50,020 nt of DNA from Paracoccaceae bacterium (GCA_028875855.1 JAGWVA010000027.1:1-50020), one strand, 5' to 3'; positions 1 through 11,414 are shown, numbered from the stretch's first letter. Numbers and translations: made by a program. The notes: generated by a model from the sequence alone, not told the origin.

Positions 1-1150
1 CGGGCCTCAGCACCCGGCCGCGCACGGCGTGCTGCGGATGGTGCTGGAGCTTGACGGCGAGATCGTGGAGCGCTGCGACCCGCATATCGGCCTGCTGCAC
101 CGCGGGACCGAGAAGCTGATGGAAAGCCGCACCTTCCTGCAAAACCTGCCGTATTTCGACCGCCTCGATTATGTGGCGCCGATGAACCAGGAACATGCCT
201 GGTGCCTTGCGATCGAACGTCTGACCGGGGTCGAGGTGCCGCGCCGGGCAAGCCTGATCCGCGTGCTCTATTCCGAGATCGGCCGCATCCTGAACCACCT
301 GCTGAACGTCACCACGCAGGCGATGGACGTTGGCGCGCTGACGCCGCCGCTCTGGGGCTTCGAGGAACGCGAGAAGCTCATGGTGTTCTACGAACGGGCA
401 TGTGGCGCGCGTCTTCACGCCGCCTATTTCCGCCCGGGCGGGGTGCATCAGGATCTGCCCGAGGCGCTGCTCGATGACATCGACGCGTGGGCCGACAAGT
501 TCCCCGGCGTGCTGGACGATATCGAAGGGCTTCTGACCGAGAACCGCATCTTCAAGCAGCGCAACGCCGACATCGCCATCGTCACCGAGGAAGACATCCT
601 GAACTGGGGCTTCTCGGGCGTCATGGTGCGCGGCTCGGGCCTGGCCTGGGACCTGCGCCGCAGCCAGCCTTACGAATGCTACGACGAATTCGACTTCAAG
701 ATCCCCGTCGGCAAGAACGGTGACTGCTACGACCGCTACCTTGTCCGCGTGGCCGAGATGCGGGAGTCGACCAGGATCGTGAAGCAGGCGCTGGCCAAGC
801 TGCGCGAGCCGGCGGGCAAGACCGATGTTCTGGCGCGGGGCAAGATCACGCCGCCGAAGCGGGGCGAGATGAAGACCTCGATGGAGGCGCTCATCCACCA
901 CTTCAAGCTTTACACCGAAGGCTTCCACGTCCCCGCGGGCGAGGTCTATGCCGCGGTCGAGGCGCCCAAGGGGGAGTTCGGCGTCTATCTCGTCGCCGAC
1001 GGCACCAACAAGCCCTACCGCGCCAAGATCCGCGCGCCGGGCTATCTGCACCTGCAGGCGATGGACTATCTGGGCAAGGGCCACCTGCTGGCCGACGTCT
1101 CGGCCATCATCGGCTCGCTCGACATCGTGTTCGGGGAGATCGACCGGTGA
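1..1150 (+). CDS. nuoD: NADH-quinone oxidoreductase subunit D, 5' end missing
   Basis: This is the 49-kDa subunit of complex I, in the peripheral arm, where it helps form the quinone-binding site with NuoB and NuoH. The open frame begins at base 2 and reads [13 protein letters not shown], the conserved N-terminal NuoD signature, so the true start lies upstream of the window. A GTG at base 29 is internal. About 382 codons are present; the family is about 400-412 residues, so only some 20-30 residues are missing. Further recognisable signatures are [12 protein letters not shown] and, near the C-terminus, [19 protein letters not shown] and DIVFGEIDR. The gene ends with TGA 70 bp before nuoE. Identity is certain; only the start is unseen. 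Confidence 0.97.
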   Translation, partial: GPQHPAAHGVLRMVLELDGEIVERCDPHIGLLHRGTEKLMESRTFLQNLPYFDRLDYVAPMNQEHAWCLAIERLTGVEVPRRASLIRVLYSEIGRILNHLLNVTTQAMDVGALTPPLWGFEEREKLMVFYERACGARLHAAYFRPGGVHQDLPEALLDDIDAWADKFPGVLDDIEGLLTENRIFKQRNADIAIVTEEDILNWGFSGVMVRGSGLAWDLRRSQPYECYDEFDFKIPVGKNGDCYDRYLVRVAEMRESTRIVKQALAKLREPAGKTDVLARGKITPPKRGEMKTSMEALIHHFKLYTEGFHVPAGEVYAAVEAPKGEFGVYLVADGTNKPYRAKIRAPGYLHLQAMDYLGKGHLLADVSAIIGSLDIVFGEIDR

Positions 1151-1220
1151 TCGCCCGCGTCTTCACGGCCCGCGCGCCGCTGCCTGTCGCCCCCCTTTCC
1201 CTGATCGGAGCAGCTTTCTG

Positions 1221-2291
1221 ATGCTACGCCGCCTTGCGCCCCACCAACCCGAAAGCTTCGCCTTCACGCCCGCCAACAAGGCCTGGGCAGAGGGGCAGAT
1301 CACCAAGTATCCGCCCGGGCGGCAGGCGTCTGCCATCATTCCGCTGCTGTGGCGGGCGCAGGAACAGGAAGGCTGGCTGTCCAAGCCCGCCATCGAATAC
1401 GTCGCCGACATGCTGGGCATGGCCTATATCCGCGCGCTGGAAGTGGCGACCTTCTACTTCATGTTCCAGCTCGAGCCGGTGGGCCAGATCGCCCATATCC
1501 AGATCTGCGGCACGCTGTCGTGCATGCTCTGCGGGTCGGAAGACCTGATCGAGGTCTGCAAGTCGAAGATCGCGAAGACGCCGCATACGCTGTCGGCCGA
1601 TGGCAAATTCACCTGGGAAGAGGTCGAATGCCTTGGCGCCTGCGCCAACGCGCCCATGGCCCAGATCGGCAAGGACTATTACGAGGACCTGACCGCCGAG
1701 GGTTTCGAGAAGCTGCTCGACGAGATGGCCGCCGGACATGTGCCGGTGCCGGGTCCGCAGAACGGGCGCTATGCCGCCGAGCCGCTGAGCGGGCTGACGA
1801 GCCTCAAGGATCATGCGGCGGGCCGCGCGCAATACAACGGGTCGGTGCAGCTGGCCGTCGATATCGGCGACACGCTCAAGCGCATCGATGGGACCGAGGT
1901 GCCGCTGTCCGCGCCGTGGCAGGGCAAGAGCGCCCCCGCGCCCAAGGCCGCCAAGCCTGCCTCGAAGGCCGAGCCCGTGACCGCGCCGTCGGATGCCGCG
2001 ACGGGGACGCGCCCGCAAGGCCTGTCGGCCCCGCGCGAGGGCAAGGCCGATGACCTCAAGCAGATCAAGGGCGTCGGGCCGAAGCTCGAGGCGCTGATCC
2101 ATTCGCTGGGCTTTTACCACTTCGACCAGATCGCGAACTGGTCGGCGGACGAAATCGCTTGGGTCGATGCGAACCTTGAAGGCTTCAAGGGCCGCGTGAC
2201 GCGCGACGACTGGGTGGCGCAGGCCAAGCTTCTCGCCTCGGGGCAAGAGACGGAGTTCTCGGCCCGGGTGAAGAAGGGCGACGTGTATTAA
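1221..2291 (+). CDS. nuoE: NADH-quinone oxidoreductase subunit E, with C-terminal extension
   Basis: This is the 24-kDa-type subunit of complex I, which binds the N1a [2Fe-2S] cluster with a thioredoxin-like fold. The four ligands are visible as Cys96, Cys101, Cys137 and Cys141 (CGTLSC and CLGAC). I chose the ATG at 1221 because GGAG lies upstream at 1207-1210 and the sequence after it matches family N-termini; the open frame extends further upstream inside nuoD. The protein has 356 residues, against about 165-240 in Escherichia coli and Paracoccus. The surplus is an Ala/Pro/Lys-rich linker (about 232-275) followed by a helix-hairpin-helix-like module (about 277-340, with [14 protein letters not shown]). 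This extension is known in Rhodobacter-type NuoE; its role is not known to me. Confidence 0.95.
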   Translation: MLRRLAPHQPESFAFTPANKAWAEGQITKYPPGRQASAIIPLLWRAQEQEGWLSKPAIEYVADMLGMAYIRALEVATFYFMFQLEPVGQIAHIQICGTLSCMLCGSEDLIEVCKSKIAKTPHTLSADGKFTWEEVECLGACANAPMAQIGKDYYEDLTAEGFEKLLDEMAAGHVPVPGPQNGRYAAEPLSGLTSLKDHAAGRAQYNGSVQLAVDIGDTLKRIDGTEVPLSAPWQGKSAPAPKAAKPASKAEPVTAPSDAATGTRPQGLSAPREGKADDLKQIKGVGPKLEALIHSLGFYHFDQIANWSADEIAWVDANLEGFKGRVTRDDWVAQAKLLASGQETEFSARVKKGDVY

Positions 2292-2412
2292 GTCGGACGG
2301 GTGACGGGCGATGATCGGGGCAGAACCGCAACTGGACCGGAACGGGGCGCAGGCAGCTTCCCCGTCCGTGCCTGCGCGCGCCCGCGCCCCGCACCGGGGG
2401 AGGGGCTGAGCG

Positions 2413-2643
2413 ATGGCCGCGAAGCCCACCCCATCCGAAGACGCGCATCTGGCGAAACAGGCGCGCCTTGCGGCGATCGTGATCGTCGTGGCGGCGCTGC
2501 TCTGGGTGGGCGGCAACATCTTGGGCGGCCAGCTGGGGCTCAATCCCCGCTACGCCTTCCTGCTCGACTTCGCGGCCATCGCCGCTTTCGTCTGGGCGCT
2601 GATCGTGACCTGGCGGGTCTGGAACCGCCGTCGGGGCAATTGA
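2413..2643 (+). CDS. DUF5337 family small membrane protein
   Basis: This is a 76-residue protein between nuoE and nuoF. It has two predicted membrane segments (about residues 19-38 and 47-68) separated by a short loop, a polar N-terminus and a basic tail (RVWNRRRGN). The AGGGG/GGAGG run just upstream supports the ATG at 2413. Proteins of this size and pattern (DUF5337) sit at this place in nuo operons of Rhodobacteraceae. No function is established. The position suggests a role in complex I assembly or stability, which is inference. It ends 10 bp before nuoF and is certainly in the operon. Confidence 0.85.
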   Translation: MAAKPTPSEDAHLAKQARLAAIVIVVAALLWVGGNILGGQLGLNPRYAFLLDFAAIAAFVWALIVTWRVWNRRRGN

Positions 2644-2653
2644 GGGAACCACC

Positions 2654-3949
2654 ATGCTGACGGATCAGGATCGGATCTTTACCAACATCTACGGGATGCA
2701 CGACCGCACACTGGCCGGCGCGCGCAAACGTGGGCACTGGGATGGCACGAAAGAGATCCTCGCCCGGGGCCGCGACACGATCGTGGAACAGGTCAAGGCC
2801 TCCGGGCTGCGCGGCCGGGGCGGCGCGGGCTTCCCGACGGGGCTGAAGTGGTCCTTCATGCCCAAGCAGTCCGACGGGCGGCCCTGCTATCTGGTGGTGA
2901 ACGCCGACGAATCCGAGCCCGGCACCTGCAAGGACCGCGAGATCATGCGCCACGACCCGCACACGCTGGTCGAAGGCTGCCTGATCGCCAGCTTCGCGAT
3001 GGGGGCGAATGCCGCCTATATCTACATCCGCGGCGAATACATCCGCGAGAAAGAGGCGCTGCAACGCGCGATCGACGAGGCCTATGACGCCGGCCTGATC
3101 GGCAAGAACGCCTGCGGGTCGGGCTATGATTTCGACCTTTACCTGCACCACGGCGCGGGCGCCTACATCTGCGGCGAGGAAACCGCGCTGCTCGAAAGCC
3201 TTGAAGGCAAGAAGGGCATGCCCCGGATGAAGCCGCCTTTCCCGGCGGGGGCGGGTCTTTACGGCTGCCCGACCACGGTGAACAACGTGGAATCCATCGC
3301 GGTCGTCCCGACGATCCTGCGGCGCGGCCCGGAATGGTTCGCGGGCTTCGGCCGTCCGAACAACGCGGGCACCAAGCTTTTCGCGATCTCCGGCCACGTC
3401 AACCACCCCTGCGTGGTGGAAGAGGCGATGTCGATCCCGCTTCAGGAGCTGCTGGAAAAGCACTGCGGCGGCGTGCGCGGCGGCTGGAAGAACCTCAAGG
3501 CGGTGATCCCCGGCGGCTCGTCGGTGCAACTGCTGCGCGCCGAGGAATGCGACGACGCGCTGATGGATTTCGACTGGCTGCGCGAGAAGAAATCCGGCCT
3601 CGGCACGGCGGCTGTCATCGTGATGGATCAGTCCACCGATATCATCAAGGCGATCTGGCGGCTGTCGAAGTTCTACAAGCACGAAAGCTGCGGCCAGTGC
3701 ACGCCCTGCCGCGAGGGCACGGGCTGGATGATGCGCGTGATGGATCGCCTCGTGCGGGGTGAGGCGGAGCTGGAAGAGATCGACATGCTGTTCGATGTGA
3801 CCAAGCAGGTCGAAGGCCACACGATCTGCGCCCTTGGCGATGCGGCGGCCTGGCCGATCCAGGGCGTGATCCGGCAGTTCCGGGACGAGATCGAGGACCG
3901 CATCAAGGCCCGCAAGACCGGGCGCACGGGCGCGATGGCGGCGGAGTAA
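2654..3949 (+). CDS. nuoF: NADH-quinone oxidoreductase subunit F
   Basis: This is the 51-kDa subunit of complex I. It oxidises NADH with FMN and passes electrons to a [4Fe-4S] cluster (N3). Its 431 residues are the usual length. The NADH/FMN glycine-rich motifs are clear ([16 protein letters not shown] and [16 protein letters not shown]). The cluster ligands are CGQCTPC (Cys346, 349, 352) and a fourth Cys at about 392 (HTICALGD). The start ATG follows GAGGGAACC by a few bases. The gene ends 4 bp before nuoG. Nothing unusual is seen. Confidence 0.98.
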   Translation: MLTDQDRIFTNIYGMHDRTLAGARKRGHWDGTKEILARGRDTIVEQVKASGLRGRGGAGFPTGLKWSFMPKQSDGRPCYLVVNADESEPGTCKDREIMRHDPHTLVEGCLIASFAMGANAAYIYIRGEYIREKEALQRAIDEAYDAGLIGKNACGSGYDFDLYLHHGAGAYICGEETALLESLEGKKGMPRMKPPFPAGAGLYGCPTTVNNVESIAVVPTILRRGPEWFAGFGRPNNAGTKLFAISGHVNHPCVVEEAMSIPLQELLEKHCGGVRGGWKNLKAVIPGGSSVQLLRAEECDDALMDFDWLREKKSGLGTAAVIVMDQSTDIIKAIWRLSKFYKHESCGQCTPCREGTGWMMRVMDRLVRGEAELEEIDMLFDVTKQVEGHTICALGDAAAWPIQGVIRQFRDEIEDRIKARKTGRTGAMAAE

Positions 3950-3953
3950 GAAC

Positions 3954-5975
3954 ATGAGCGACCTCAAGAAAATCATCATCGACGGCCACGAAGTCGAAGT
4001 CGATGGCGCGATGACCATCATCCAGGCGGCCGAGGTCGCGGGCGTCGAGATCCCGCGCTTTTGCTACCACGAACGCCTGTCGATCGCGGGCAACTGCCGC
4101 ATGTGCCTTGTCGAAGTCGTGGGCGGCCCGCCGAAGCCCGCGGCCTCCTGCGCGATGCAGGTCCGCGACCTGCGGCCCGGCAAGAACGGCGAGCCGCCGG
4201 TGGTGAAGACCAACTCGCCCATGGTGAAGAAGGCCCGCGAGGGGGTGATGGAGTTCCTGCTCATCAACCACCCGCTCGACTGCCCGATCTGCGATCAGGG
4301 CGGCGAATGCGATCTTCAGGATCAGGCGATGGCCTATGGCGTGGATTTCTCGCGCTACCGCGAACCCAAGCGCGCCAGCGAGAACCTCGACCTCGGCCCG
4401 CTGGTCAAGACCGAGATGACGCGCTGCATCTCCTGCACCCGCTGCGTGCGGTTTACGACCGAAGTGGCCGGGATCACCCAGATGGGCCAGACAGGGCGCG
4501 GCGAGGACAGCGAGATCACCAGCTACCTGAACCAGACGCTCGATTCCAACCTTCAGGGCAACATCATCGACCTGTGCCCGGTCGGCGCGCTGACCTCGAA
4601 GCCCTATGCCTTCACCGCGCGGCCGTGGGAGCTGACCAAGACCGAGACGATCGACGTCATGGACGCGCTTGGCTCGAACATCCGGGTCGATACCAAAGGC
4701 CGCGAAGTGATGCGCGTGCTGCCGCGCAACAACGACGGCGTGAACGAGGAATGGATCAGCGACAAGACCCGCTTCATCTGGGACGGTCTGCGCCGCCAGC
4801 GGCTTGACACGCCCTACATCCGCGAGAACGGCAAGCTGCGCAAGGCAAGCTGGGGCGAGGCGCTTGCCGCCGCCGCCGCCGCGATGAAGGGCAAGAAGGT
4901 CGCGGGCCTCGTGGGCGATCTCGCCCCGGTCGAGGCGGCCTTTGCGCTCAAGCAGCTCGTCGAGGGGATGGGCGGCAAGGTGGAATGCCGGACCGACGGC
5001 GCGCGTCTGCCGGCCGGCAACCGCTCGGCCTATGTCGGCAACGCCCGGATCGAGGATATCGACAGCGCGGGCGGCATCCTTCTGATCGGGACCAACCCGC
5101 GCGACGAGGCGCCCGTGCTGAACGCGCGCATCCGCAAGGCGTGGCTCCTTGGCGCGCAGGTCGGGCTGATCGGCGCGGCTGTGGACCTGACTTACGATTA
5201 TCAGCATTTCGGCACCGACCGGGCGGCGCTCGCTGCGCATCTGAAACTTGCGCAAGAGGCGCCCGAGGACAGCAAGCCCGGCATCGTCATCGTCGGGCAG
5301 GGTGCGATCAACGAGGCGGACGGCGAGGCCGTGCTGGCGTATGCGATGAAAATCGCCGAGGCGCGGAAGGCCAAGCTTCTGGTGCTGCACACCGCCGCGG
5401 GGCGCGTGGGCGCGATGGATGTGGGCGCCGTGACCGAGGGCGGGCTGAGCGCTGCCATCGACGGGGCCGAGGTGATCTTTAACCTTGGCGCCGACGAGGT
5501 CGAGGTGGTGGCGGGTCCGGTCGTGATCTACCAGGGCAGCCACGGCGACCGTGGGGCGCATCGCGCCGACATCATCCTGCCGGGCGCGGCCTATACCGAG
5601 GAATCGGGGCTTTTCGTGAACACCGAGGGCCGGCCCCAGCTTGCGCTGCGCGCGGGCTTCCCGCCGGGCGAGGCCAAGGAAAACTGGGCGATCCTGCGGG
5701 CGCTGTCGGCCGAGCTTGGCGCGACCCAGCCCTGGGACAGCCTGCTGCAACTGCGTCAGGCGCTGGTCGCGGCGCATCCGCATCTGGCCCGCATCGACGA
5801 AGTGCCCGAAAACGCCTGGACGCCGCTTGCGCTGCGCGAGCCCGCCAAGGCCGACTTCCGCAACGTGATCCGGGATTTCTACCTGACGAACCCGATCGCG
5901 CGCGCGTCGCAGCTGATGGCGGAACTGTCGCGGATGGCTGCCGAGCGTCAGGCGCCCCAACTGGCGGCGGAGTGA
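3954..5975 (+). CDS. nuoG: NADH-quinone oxidoreductase subunit G
   Basis: This is the 75-kDa subunit of the NADH-dehydrogenase module, holding one [2Fe-2S] and at least two [4Fe-4S] clusters. The N-terminal ferredoxin domain carries [15 protein letters not shown] and a further Cys in ASCAMQV. Next comes the His/Cys motif [14 protein letters not shown], then CISCTRC and a distal CPVGAL. The C-terminal molybdopterin-oxidoreductase-like domain has no visible cofactor signature, as usual for NuoG. Its 673 residues match alphaproteobacterial homologues. GGAG from the nuoF tail serves as ribosome-binding site. It is followed after 3 bp by the lipoprotein-like gene. Confidence 0.97.
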   Translation: MSDLKKIIIDGHEVEVDGAMTIIQAAEVAGVEIPRFCYHERLSIAGNCRMCLVEVVGGPPKPAASCAMQVRDLRPGKNGEPPVVKTNSPMVKKAREGVMEFLLINHPLDCPICDQGGECDLQDQAMAYGVDFSRYREPKRASENLDLGPLVKTEMTRCISCTRCVRFTTEVAGITQMGQTGRGEDSEITSYLNQTLDSNLQGNIIDLCPVGALTSKPYAFTARPWELTKTETIDVMDALGSNIRVDTKGREVMRVLPRNNDGVNEEWISDKTRFIWDGLRRQRLDTPYIRENGKLRKASWGEALAAAAAAMKGKKVAGLVGDLAPVEAAFALKQLVEGMGGKVECRTDGARLPAGNRSAYVGNARIEDIDSAGGILLIGTNPRDEAPVLNARIRKAWLLGAQVGLIGAAVDLTYDYQHFGTDRAALAAHLKLAQEAPEDSKPGIVIVGQGAINEADGEAVLAYAMKIAEARKAKLLVLHTAAGRVGAMDVGAVTEGGLSAAIDGAEVIFNLGADEVEVVAGPVVIYQGSHGDRGAHRADIILPGAAYTEESGLFVNTEGRPQLALRAGFPPGEAKENWAILRALSAELGATQPWDSLLQLRQALVAAHPHLARIDEVPENAWTPLALREPAKADFRNVIRDFYLTNPIARASQLMAELSRMAAERQAPQLAAE

Positions 5976-5978
5976 TGC

Positions 5979-6389
5979 ATGAAGCCGCTGCATATCCCCG
6001 CGCTGCTGGCCGCGATGACCGCCTTGGCGGGGCTGAACGGCTGCGCGGCGGGGCCGCAGACGGCGTCGCGGGCCGGGTTTCGGCCGGACTACATGGGGGT
6101 GCGGACGGTTCTTCTGACCGGCAACCTCGTGGATGTTCTGGTGACGATGAAGGGCGCGCGGGGCGATGCGGATGTGGCGGACTACGCGCGCTGTGCGGCG
6201 GCACAGTATGCGCTGATCCGGGGCTACGGCTTTGCGCGCCACGTGCGCACGAACGTGGTCGAAGAGGGTGGCGTTTGGCGGGGAGATGCGGTTTACACCA
6301 TCTCGGCCGCGCTGCCCCGCGGAACGAAGACGATCGACGCCGAGGTTACGGTGCGCGATTGCGGGGCACAGGGAATACCGACGGTATGA
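5979..6389 (+). CDS. Small putative lipoprotein in the nuo operon
   Basis: This 136-residue protein starts with a basic residue and hydrophobic stretch (about 2-20) ending in LNGC, a plausible but imperfect lipobox, so it is probably a membrane-anchored lipoprotein with Cys22 modified. The rest is a soluble domain with two more cysteines (CAAAQY and the terminal VRDCGAQ) that could form a disulfide in the periplasm. I know no function; similar ORFs occur between nuoG and nuoH in Rhodobacteraceae. The start lies 3 bp after nuoG, so translation is probably coupled. Its stop codon lies inside the first of three 15-bp repeats that lead into nuoH. Confidence 0.75.
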   Translation: MKPLHIPALLAAMTALAGLNGCAAGPQTASRAGFRPDYMGVRTVLLTGNLVDVLVTMKGARGDADVADYARCAAAQYALIRGYGFARHVRTNVVEEGGVWRGDAVYTISAALPRGTKTIDAEVTVRDCGAQGIPTV

Positions 6390-6427
6390 GCATTGGCGGT
6401 ATGAGAACGGGCGGTCTGAGGATGAGG
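6383..6427 (+). repeat. Three 15-bp tandem repeats before nuoH
   Basis: GGTATGAG or GGTCTGAG occurs at 6383, 6398 and 6413, exactly 15 bp apart. The remaining seven bases of each unit are more variable. The first unit contains the stop of the lipoprotein-like gene and the last ends 4 bp before the nuoH start. The third unit contains a purine-rich stretch that can act as the nuoH ribosome-binding site. Confidence 0.7.
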
Positions 6428-6439
6428 AAACATGGCTAA
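6386..6439 (+). CDS. Possible 17-codon leader ORF between lipoprotein gene and nuoH
   Basis: An ATG overlaps the upstream gene's stop as ATGA (6386-6389). The frame runs 17 codons ([17 protein letters not shown]) and stops with TAA at 6437-6439, inside the first codons of nuoH. The peptide repeats with a period of five residues because the DNA repeats every 15 bp. It could be a translational coupler that carries ribosomes from one gene to the next. It may equally be a chance reading of the repeat. Confidence 0.2.
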   Translation: MSIGGMRTGGLRMRKHG

Positions 6440-7469
6440 CTTTCTGCATACGGGGCTGGGCACGGCGCTTCTGATCGCGCTTCAGGGCCTTCTGATCATC
6501 GCCTTCGTGATGATTTCGCTCCTGTTCCTCGTTTACGGCGACCGCAAGATCTGGGCGGCCGTGCAGATGCGCAAGGGGCCGAACGTCGTGGGGGCCTTCG
6601 GGCTTCTGCAATCGGTGGCGGATGCGCTGAAATACGTGGTCAAGGAAATCGTCGTGCCGGCAGGGGCCGACAAGGCGGTGTTCTTCCTTGCGCCGATGCT
6701 CAGCTTCGTCCTGGCCGTGCTGGCCTGGGCGGTCATCCCCTTCGCGCATGGCTGGGTGCTCTCGGACATCAACGTGGCCGTGCTGTTCGTCTTCGCTGTC
6801 TCCTCGCTCGAGGTGTACGGCGTCATCATGGGCGGCTGGGCCTCGAACTCGAAATATCCGTTCCTCGGCTCGCTCCGGTCGGCCGCGCAGATGATTTCCT
6901 ACGAAGTCTCGTTGGGCCTCATCATCATCGGCGTGATCATCTCGACGGGGTCGATGAACTTCACCGACATCGTGATGGCGCAGAAGGGGCATCTGGGCCT
7001 TCTGAACTGGTACTGGCTGCCGCACCTGCCGATGGTCGTGCTGTTCTTCGTCTCCGCGCTGGCCGAAACCAACCGCCCGCCCTTCGACCTGCCGGAAGCG
7101 GAATCCGAACTCGTAGCGGGCTTCATGGTGGAATATTCCTCCACGCCCTACCTGCTGTTCATGGCGGGCGAATACATCGCCGTCTTCCTGATGTGCGCGC
7201 TGATCTCGCTGCTGTTCTTCGGCGGCTGGCTGTCGCCCATCCCCGGCCTGCCCGACGGCGTGCTGTGGATGGTGGGCAAGATGGCGTTCTTCTTCTTCCT
7301 GTTCGCCATGGTGAAGGCGATCGTGCCGCGATACCGCTATGACCAACTGATGCGGATCGGCTGGAAAGTGTTCCTGCCGATGAGCCTCGGCTGGGTGGTG
7401 ATCGTGGCGTTCCTTGCGAAATACGACGTTCTGTGGGGTCTTTGGGCCCGCTACACGATCGGGGGCTGA
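6432..7469 (+). CDS. nuoH: NADH-quinone oxidoreductase subunit H
   Basis: This membrane subunit of complex I (ND1 family) forms the quinone entry chamber at the junction of the two arms. Its 345 residues are the usual length, with about eight hydrophobic segments. Signatures include [20 protein letters not shown] near residues 35-55 and the conserved acidic loop [20 protein letters not shown], whose glutamates link quinone chemistry to proton movement. The start ATG follows GATGAGGA. It ends 1 bp before the nuoI start. Confidence 0.97.
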   Translation: MANFLHTGLGTALLIALQGLLIIAFVMISLLFLVYGDRKIWAAVQMRKGPNVVGAFGLLQSVADALKYVVKEIVVPAGADKAVFFLAPMLSFVLAVLAWAVIPFAHGWVLSDINVAVLFVFAVSSLEVYGVIMGGWASNSKYPFLGSLRSAAQMISYEVSLGLIIIGVIISTGSMNFTDIVMAQKGHLGLLNWYWLPHLPMVVLFFVSALAETNRPPFDLPEAESELVAGFMVEYSSTPYLLFMAGEYIAVFLMCALISLLFFGGWLSPIPGLPDGVLWMVGKMAFFFFLFAMVKAIVPRYRYDQLMRIGWKVFLPMSLGWVVIVAFLAKYDVLWGLWARYTIGG

Positions 7470-7470
7470 G

Positions 7471-7962
7471 ATGGGCATCGATATCAACCGCGCCATCAAA
7501 TATTTCTTCCTGACGGACTTCATCAAAGGGTTCGGGTTGGGGATGAAGTATTTCCTCGCGCCGAAGGCCACGCTGAACTATCCGCACGAGAAGGGGCCGC
7601 TGTCGCCGCGCTTCCGGGGCGAGCATGCGCTGCGCCGCTACCCTTCGGGCGAGGAACGCTGCATCGCCTGCAAGCTCTGCGAGGCGATCTGCCCGGCGCA
7701 GGCGATCACCATCGACGCGGAACCCCGCGACGACGGCAGCCGCCGCACGACGCGCTATGACATCGACATGACGAAATGCATCTACTGCGGCTTCTGCCAG
7801 GAAGCCTGCCCGGTGGATGCGATCGTCGAGGGGCCGAACTTCGAATTCTCGGCCGAAACGCGCGAGGAGCTGTTCTACGACAAGGCCAAGCTTCTGGATA
7901 ACGGCGACCGCTGGGAAGCCGAGATCGCGCGCAACCTCGAAGCGGATGCGCCCTACAGATGA
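7471..7962 (+). CDS. nuoI: NADH-quinone oxidoreductase subunit I
   Basis: This is the 23-kDa subunit, an 8-iron ferredoxin-like protein that carries clusters N6a and N6b towards NuoB. Two complete motifs are present: [12 protein letters not shown] and [12 protein letters not shown]. The frame is open further upstream inside nuoH, but the ATG at 7471 directly follows the nuoH stop and gives the typical N-terminus [16 protein letters not shown] and the usual length of 163 residues. The stop overlaps the next start as ATGA. Confidence 0.97.
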   Translation: MGIDINRAIKYFFLTDFIKGFGLGMKYFLAPKATLNYPHEKGPLSPRFRGEHALRRYPSGEERCIACKLCEAICPAQAITIDAEPRDDGSRRTTRYDIDMTKCIYCGFCQEACPVDAIVEGPNFEFSAETREELFYDKAKLLDNGDRWEAEIARNLEADAPYR

Positions 7963-8369
7963 CCGAGGATTTCACCAAACTGTTCAAGAGCATGGTTGAG
8001 CAGGGCCAGGAGATGGTCCGCGCCTTCAATCCTGCGCTCGAGAACATGCAGGTGAAGGGGTTCGACGCCCTTTTTCCCACCATGTCCAAGGACATGATGG
8101 AGATGTTCTTCGGCCGGACCTTCAACAAGGAAGGTCTGGATGCCAAGACCCGGCTTCTGGTGACGCTGGCCGCGCTGACGGTGCTTGGCGCGCAGGGCGA
8201 GCCGCAGATCCGCTTGACCATCCGGCATGCGCTGGAGGCGGGTGCCACGAAACGGGAGATCGCGGAAGTGATCGCCCAGATGAGCCTGTTCGGCGGACTG
8301 CCCGCCATGACCAAGGCGCTGGAGATTGCCCAGGGCGTCTTCGGCGAGAACGAGGAGGACAGCGAGTGA
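7959..8369 (+). CDS. Carboxymuconolactone decarboxylase-like protein in the nuo operon
   Basis: This is a 136-residue all-helical protein of the AhpD/carboxymuconolactone decarboxylase superfamily. The conserved core reads [20 protein letters not shown], then [20 protein letters not shown] and [15 protein letters not shown]. The CxxC redox pair of AhpD-type alkylhydroperoxidases is absent: the protein contains no cysteine. A peroxidase role of that type is therefore unlikely, and PcaC-like chemistry is not proven. The start overlaps the nuoI stop (ATGA) and its stop overlaps the nuoJ GTG start. Such genes are recurrent between nuoI and nuoJ in Rhodobacteraceae. A role tied to complex I or quinones is inference. 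Confidence 0.85.
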   Translation: MTEDFTKLFKSMVEQGQEMVRAFNPALENMQVKGFDALFPTMSKDMMEMFFGRTFNKEGLDAKTRLLVTLAALTVLGAQGEPQIRLTIRHALEAGATKREIAEVIAQMSLFGGLPAMTKALEIAQGVFGENEEDSE

Positions 8370-8980
8370 CTGTCGCAGCTTTTGCCTTCTATCTCTTTTC
8401 GACCGTGGCCGTGGCCTCGGGGCTGTTCGTCGTCACGGCGCGCAACCCGGTGCACTCGGTCCTGTGGTTGATCCTCGCCTTCCTCTCCGCGGCCGGGCTG
8501 TTCGTCCTGATGGGGGCGGAATTCGTGGCGATGCTTCTGATCATCGTCTATGTCGGCGCCGTCGCGGTTCTGTTCCTGTTCGTCGTCATGATGCTGGACG
8601 TGGATTTCGCGGAACTGAAGGCCGAGATGGCCAAATACATGCCGCTTGGCCTCTTGATCGGGCTGATCCTGGTGATCCAGCTCGTGCTGGCCTTCGGGCC
8701 GTGGAGCTTCTCGCCCGCGGCGCAGGGTCTGCGCGCGGCAGTGACGCCCGCGGCGGCACAGGTGCAGAACACCAAGGCGCTTGGTCTGATCCTTTACGAC
8801 AAATACGTCTTCCTGTTCATGGTGGCCGCGCTCGTGCTGCTGGTCGCCATGATCGGCGCGATCGTCTTGACCATGCGCCACCGCAAGGATGTGAAACGGC
8901 AGAACGTTCTGGCCCAGATGTGGCGCGATCCGGCGAAGGCGATGGAGCTGCGCGACGTGAAGCCGGGGCAGGGGCTCTAG
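8366..8980 (+). CDS. nuoJ: NADH-quinone oxidoreductase subunit J
   Basis: This ND6-type membrane subunit of the complex I proton-translocating arm has 204 residues and five predicted membrane segments. The conserved segment 3 reads [20 protein letters not shown]. The start is GTG, overlapping the upstream stop as GTGA, and is backed by GAGGAGGA at 8351-8358. It is followed by 112 bp without a gene, rich in GC hairpins (for example GGGCC/GGCCC arms near 9001-9016), where mRNA processing is possible. Confidence 0.96.
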   Translation: MTVAAFAFYLFSTVAVASGLFVVTARNPVHSVLWLILAFLSAAGLFVLMGAEFVAMLLIIVYVGAVAVLFLFVVMMLDVDFAELKAEMAKYMPLGLLIGLILVIQLVLAFGPWSFSPAAQGLRAAVTPAAAQVQNTKALGLILYDKYVFLFMVAALVLLVAMIGAIVLTMRHRKDVKRQNVLAQMWRDPAKAMELRDVKPGQGL

Positions 8981-9047
8981 GCCCCCGGATACCGACCCGC
9001 GGGCCCCTTGGCCCCGGGCAGAAGATTGAGGCAAACGTCCCGCCTGA

Positions 9048-9398
<351 letters not shown>

Positions 9399-9404
9399 GG
9401 GCTG

Positions 9405-11414
9405 ATGGAACAGATCATCCTCTTCGCGCCGCTCGTCGGCGCGCTGATCGGCGGCTTCGGCTGGAAGCTGATCGGCGAAAAGGGCGCGCTTCTGGTGACG
9501 ACGGGCCTGCTGTTCCTTGCGGCGCTCCTGTCCTGGGTGACCTTCCTCACCTTCGACGGGACCACCCGGCATATCGAGATCCTGCGCTTCATCTCGTCGG
9601 GCAGCCTCGATACCTACTGGGCCTTCCGGCTGGACCGGCTGACCTCGATCATGCTGATCGTGGTGACCACCGTCTCGGCGCTCGTGCACCTCTATTCCTG
9701 GGGCTACATGGCGCATGACGAGAACTGGACCCATGACGAGCCCTACAAGGCGCGCTTCTTCGCCTATCTGTCCTTCTTCACCTTCGCGATGCTGGCGCTG
9801 GTCACCTCGGACAACCTTGTGCAGATGTTCTTCGGCTGGGAAGGCGTGGGCGTCGCCTCCTACCTGCTGATCGGCTTCTACTACAAGAAACCCTCGGCCA
9901 ACGCTGCGGCGATCAAGGCTTTCGTCGTGAACCGGGTCGGCGACTTCGGCTTTGCGCTTGGCATCTTCGCGCTGTTCTTCCTGACCGACAGCATCAGCTT
10001 CGACACCGTCTTTCACCACGCGCCTGACCTGGCGAAGACCAACATCACCTTCCTGTGGACGCAGTGGAACGCGGCCAACCTGATCGGCGTGCTGCTGTTC
10101 GTGGGGGCAAGCGGCAAGTCGGCGCAGCTTTTCCTGCACACCTGGCTGCCGGACGCGATGGAGGGCCCGACGCCGGTGTCCGCGCTGATTCACGCGGCCA
10201 CCATGGTGACGGCGGGCGTCTTCCTTGTCTGCCGGATGTCGCCGCTTTACGAATTCGCTCCGGCGGCGAAAGAGCTGGTGCTGGTCATGGGCGCCTCGAC
10301 CGCCTGCTTCGCGGCGACGGTCGGCCTTGTGCAGAACGACATCAAGCGCGTCATCGCCTATTCGACCTGTTCGCAGCTTGGCTACATGTTCGCGGCGGCC
10401 GGTGCGGGCGTCTATGGCGTGGCGATGTTCCACCTGCTGACCCACGCGGCCTTCAAGGCGCTGCTGTTCCTGTGCGCGGGCTCGGTCATCACCGCGATGC
10501 ACCACGAACAGGACATGCGCAACTACGGCGGCCTGCGGAAGAAGATCCCCTTCACCTTCTGGATGATGATGTTCGGCACGCTGGCCATCACCGGCGTCGG
10601 CATCCCGTTCTCGAAGGATTTCTTCGGCATCCCGATCGGTTTCGCGGGCTTCGACTCGAAGGACGCGATCATCGAGGGCACCTGGGCCTCGGGGTCGATG
10701 TATGGCTTCTGGCTGCTGGTCATCGCCGCCGCCTTCACCGCCTTCTATTCCTGGCGGCTGATCTTCATGACCTTCTACGGTCCGGAAAAGGGCGACCATC
10801 ACGCGCATGAACATGCCAAGGAAAGCCCGCTTGTCATGCTGATCCCGCTGGGCGTTCTGGGCTTTGGCGCGGTCTTCGCGGGGATGATCTGGTATAATTC
10901 GTTCTTCGGCAACGAAGCGATCATGAGCCACTTCTTCGCGCTTGGCGAACATGCGGCGCCGGGGCAGGGGGCGATCTTCATCGCGCCGTCCAACCACGTG
11001 ATCGAGACCGCGCACCATGCGCCCGTCTGGGTCGGCCTCTCGCCTTTCGTCGCGATGCTGCTGGGCTTCGGCGCGGCCTGGGTGATGTATATCGCCAAGC
11101 CCGACCTGCCCGCGCGGATGGCCGCGGCGAACCGTCCGCTCTACGAATTCCTGCTCAACAAGTGGTATTTCGACGAGATCTACGGCTTCCTTTTCGTCCG
11201 ACCGGCGATGGCGCTTGGCCGTCTTCTGTGGAAGCAGGGCGATGGCGAGGTGATTGACGGGTCGATCAACGGGGTCGCCATGGGCATCGTGCCGTGGTTC
11301 ACCCGTCTCGCTGGCCGCGCGCAGTCCGGCTACCTGTTCCATTACGCTTTTGCCATGGTGATCGGGATCGGTGTCCTGATGACCTGGATGACGCTCACCG
11401 GAGGGGCGCACTGA
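9405..11414 (+). CDS. nuoL: NADH-quinone oxidoreductase subunit L
   Basis: This is the distal antiporter-like proton-pumping subunit (ND5 family) of complex I, with 669 residues. The Mrp-type core is clear: [39 protein letters not shown], and [12 protein letters not shown]. The C-terminal lateral helix region and last membrane segment are present ([20 protein letters not shown]). Its stop shares one base with the nuoM start (TGATG). No irregularity is seen. Confidence 0.97.
   Translation: MEQIILFAPLVGALIGGFGWKLIGEKGALLVTTGLLFLAALLSWVTFLTFDGTTRHIEILRFISSGSLDTYWAFRLDRLTSIMLIVVTTVSALVHLYSWGYMAHDENWTHDEPYKARFFAYLSFFTFAMLALVTSDNLVQMFFGWEGVGVASYLLIGFYYKKPSANAAAIKAFVVNRVGDFGFALGIFALFFLTDSISFDTVFHHAPDLAKTNITFLWTQWNAANLIGVLLFVGASGKSAQLFLHTWLPDAMEGPTPVSALIHAATMVTAGVFLVCRMSPLYEFAPAAKELVLVMGASTACFAATVGLVQNDIKRVIAYSTCSQLGYMFAAAGAGVYGVAMFHLLTHAAFKALLFLCAGSVITAMHHEQDMRNYGGLRKKIPFTFWMMMFGTLAITGVGIPFSKDFFGIPIGFAGFDSKDAIIEGTWASGSMYGFWLLVIAAAFTAFYSWRLIFMTFYGPEKGDHHAHEHAKESPLVMLIPLGVLGFGAVFAGMIWYNSFFGNEAIMSHFFALGEHAAPGQGAIFIAPSNHVIETAHHAPVWVGLSPFVAMLLGFGAAWVMYIAKPDLPARMAAANRPLYEFLLNKWYFDEIYGFLFVRPAMALGRLLWKQGDGEVIDGSINGVAMGIVPWFTRLAGRAQSGYLFHYAFAMVIGIGVLMTWMTLTGGAH

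Noticed and set aside
3903-7571. Antisense open frame of over 1200 codons opposite nuoG-nuoI
   Set aside because: It lies opposite clearly conserved nuo genes and its residue makeup (His/Arg/Asp/Gly-rich, no domains) is that of a reverse-strand shadow in high-GC DNA.
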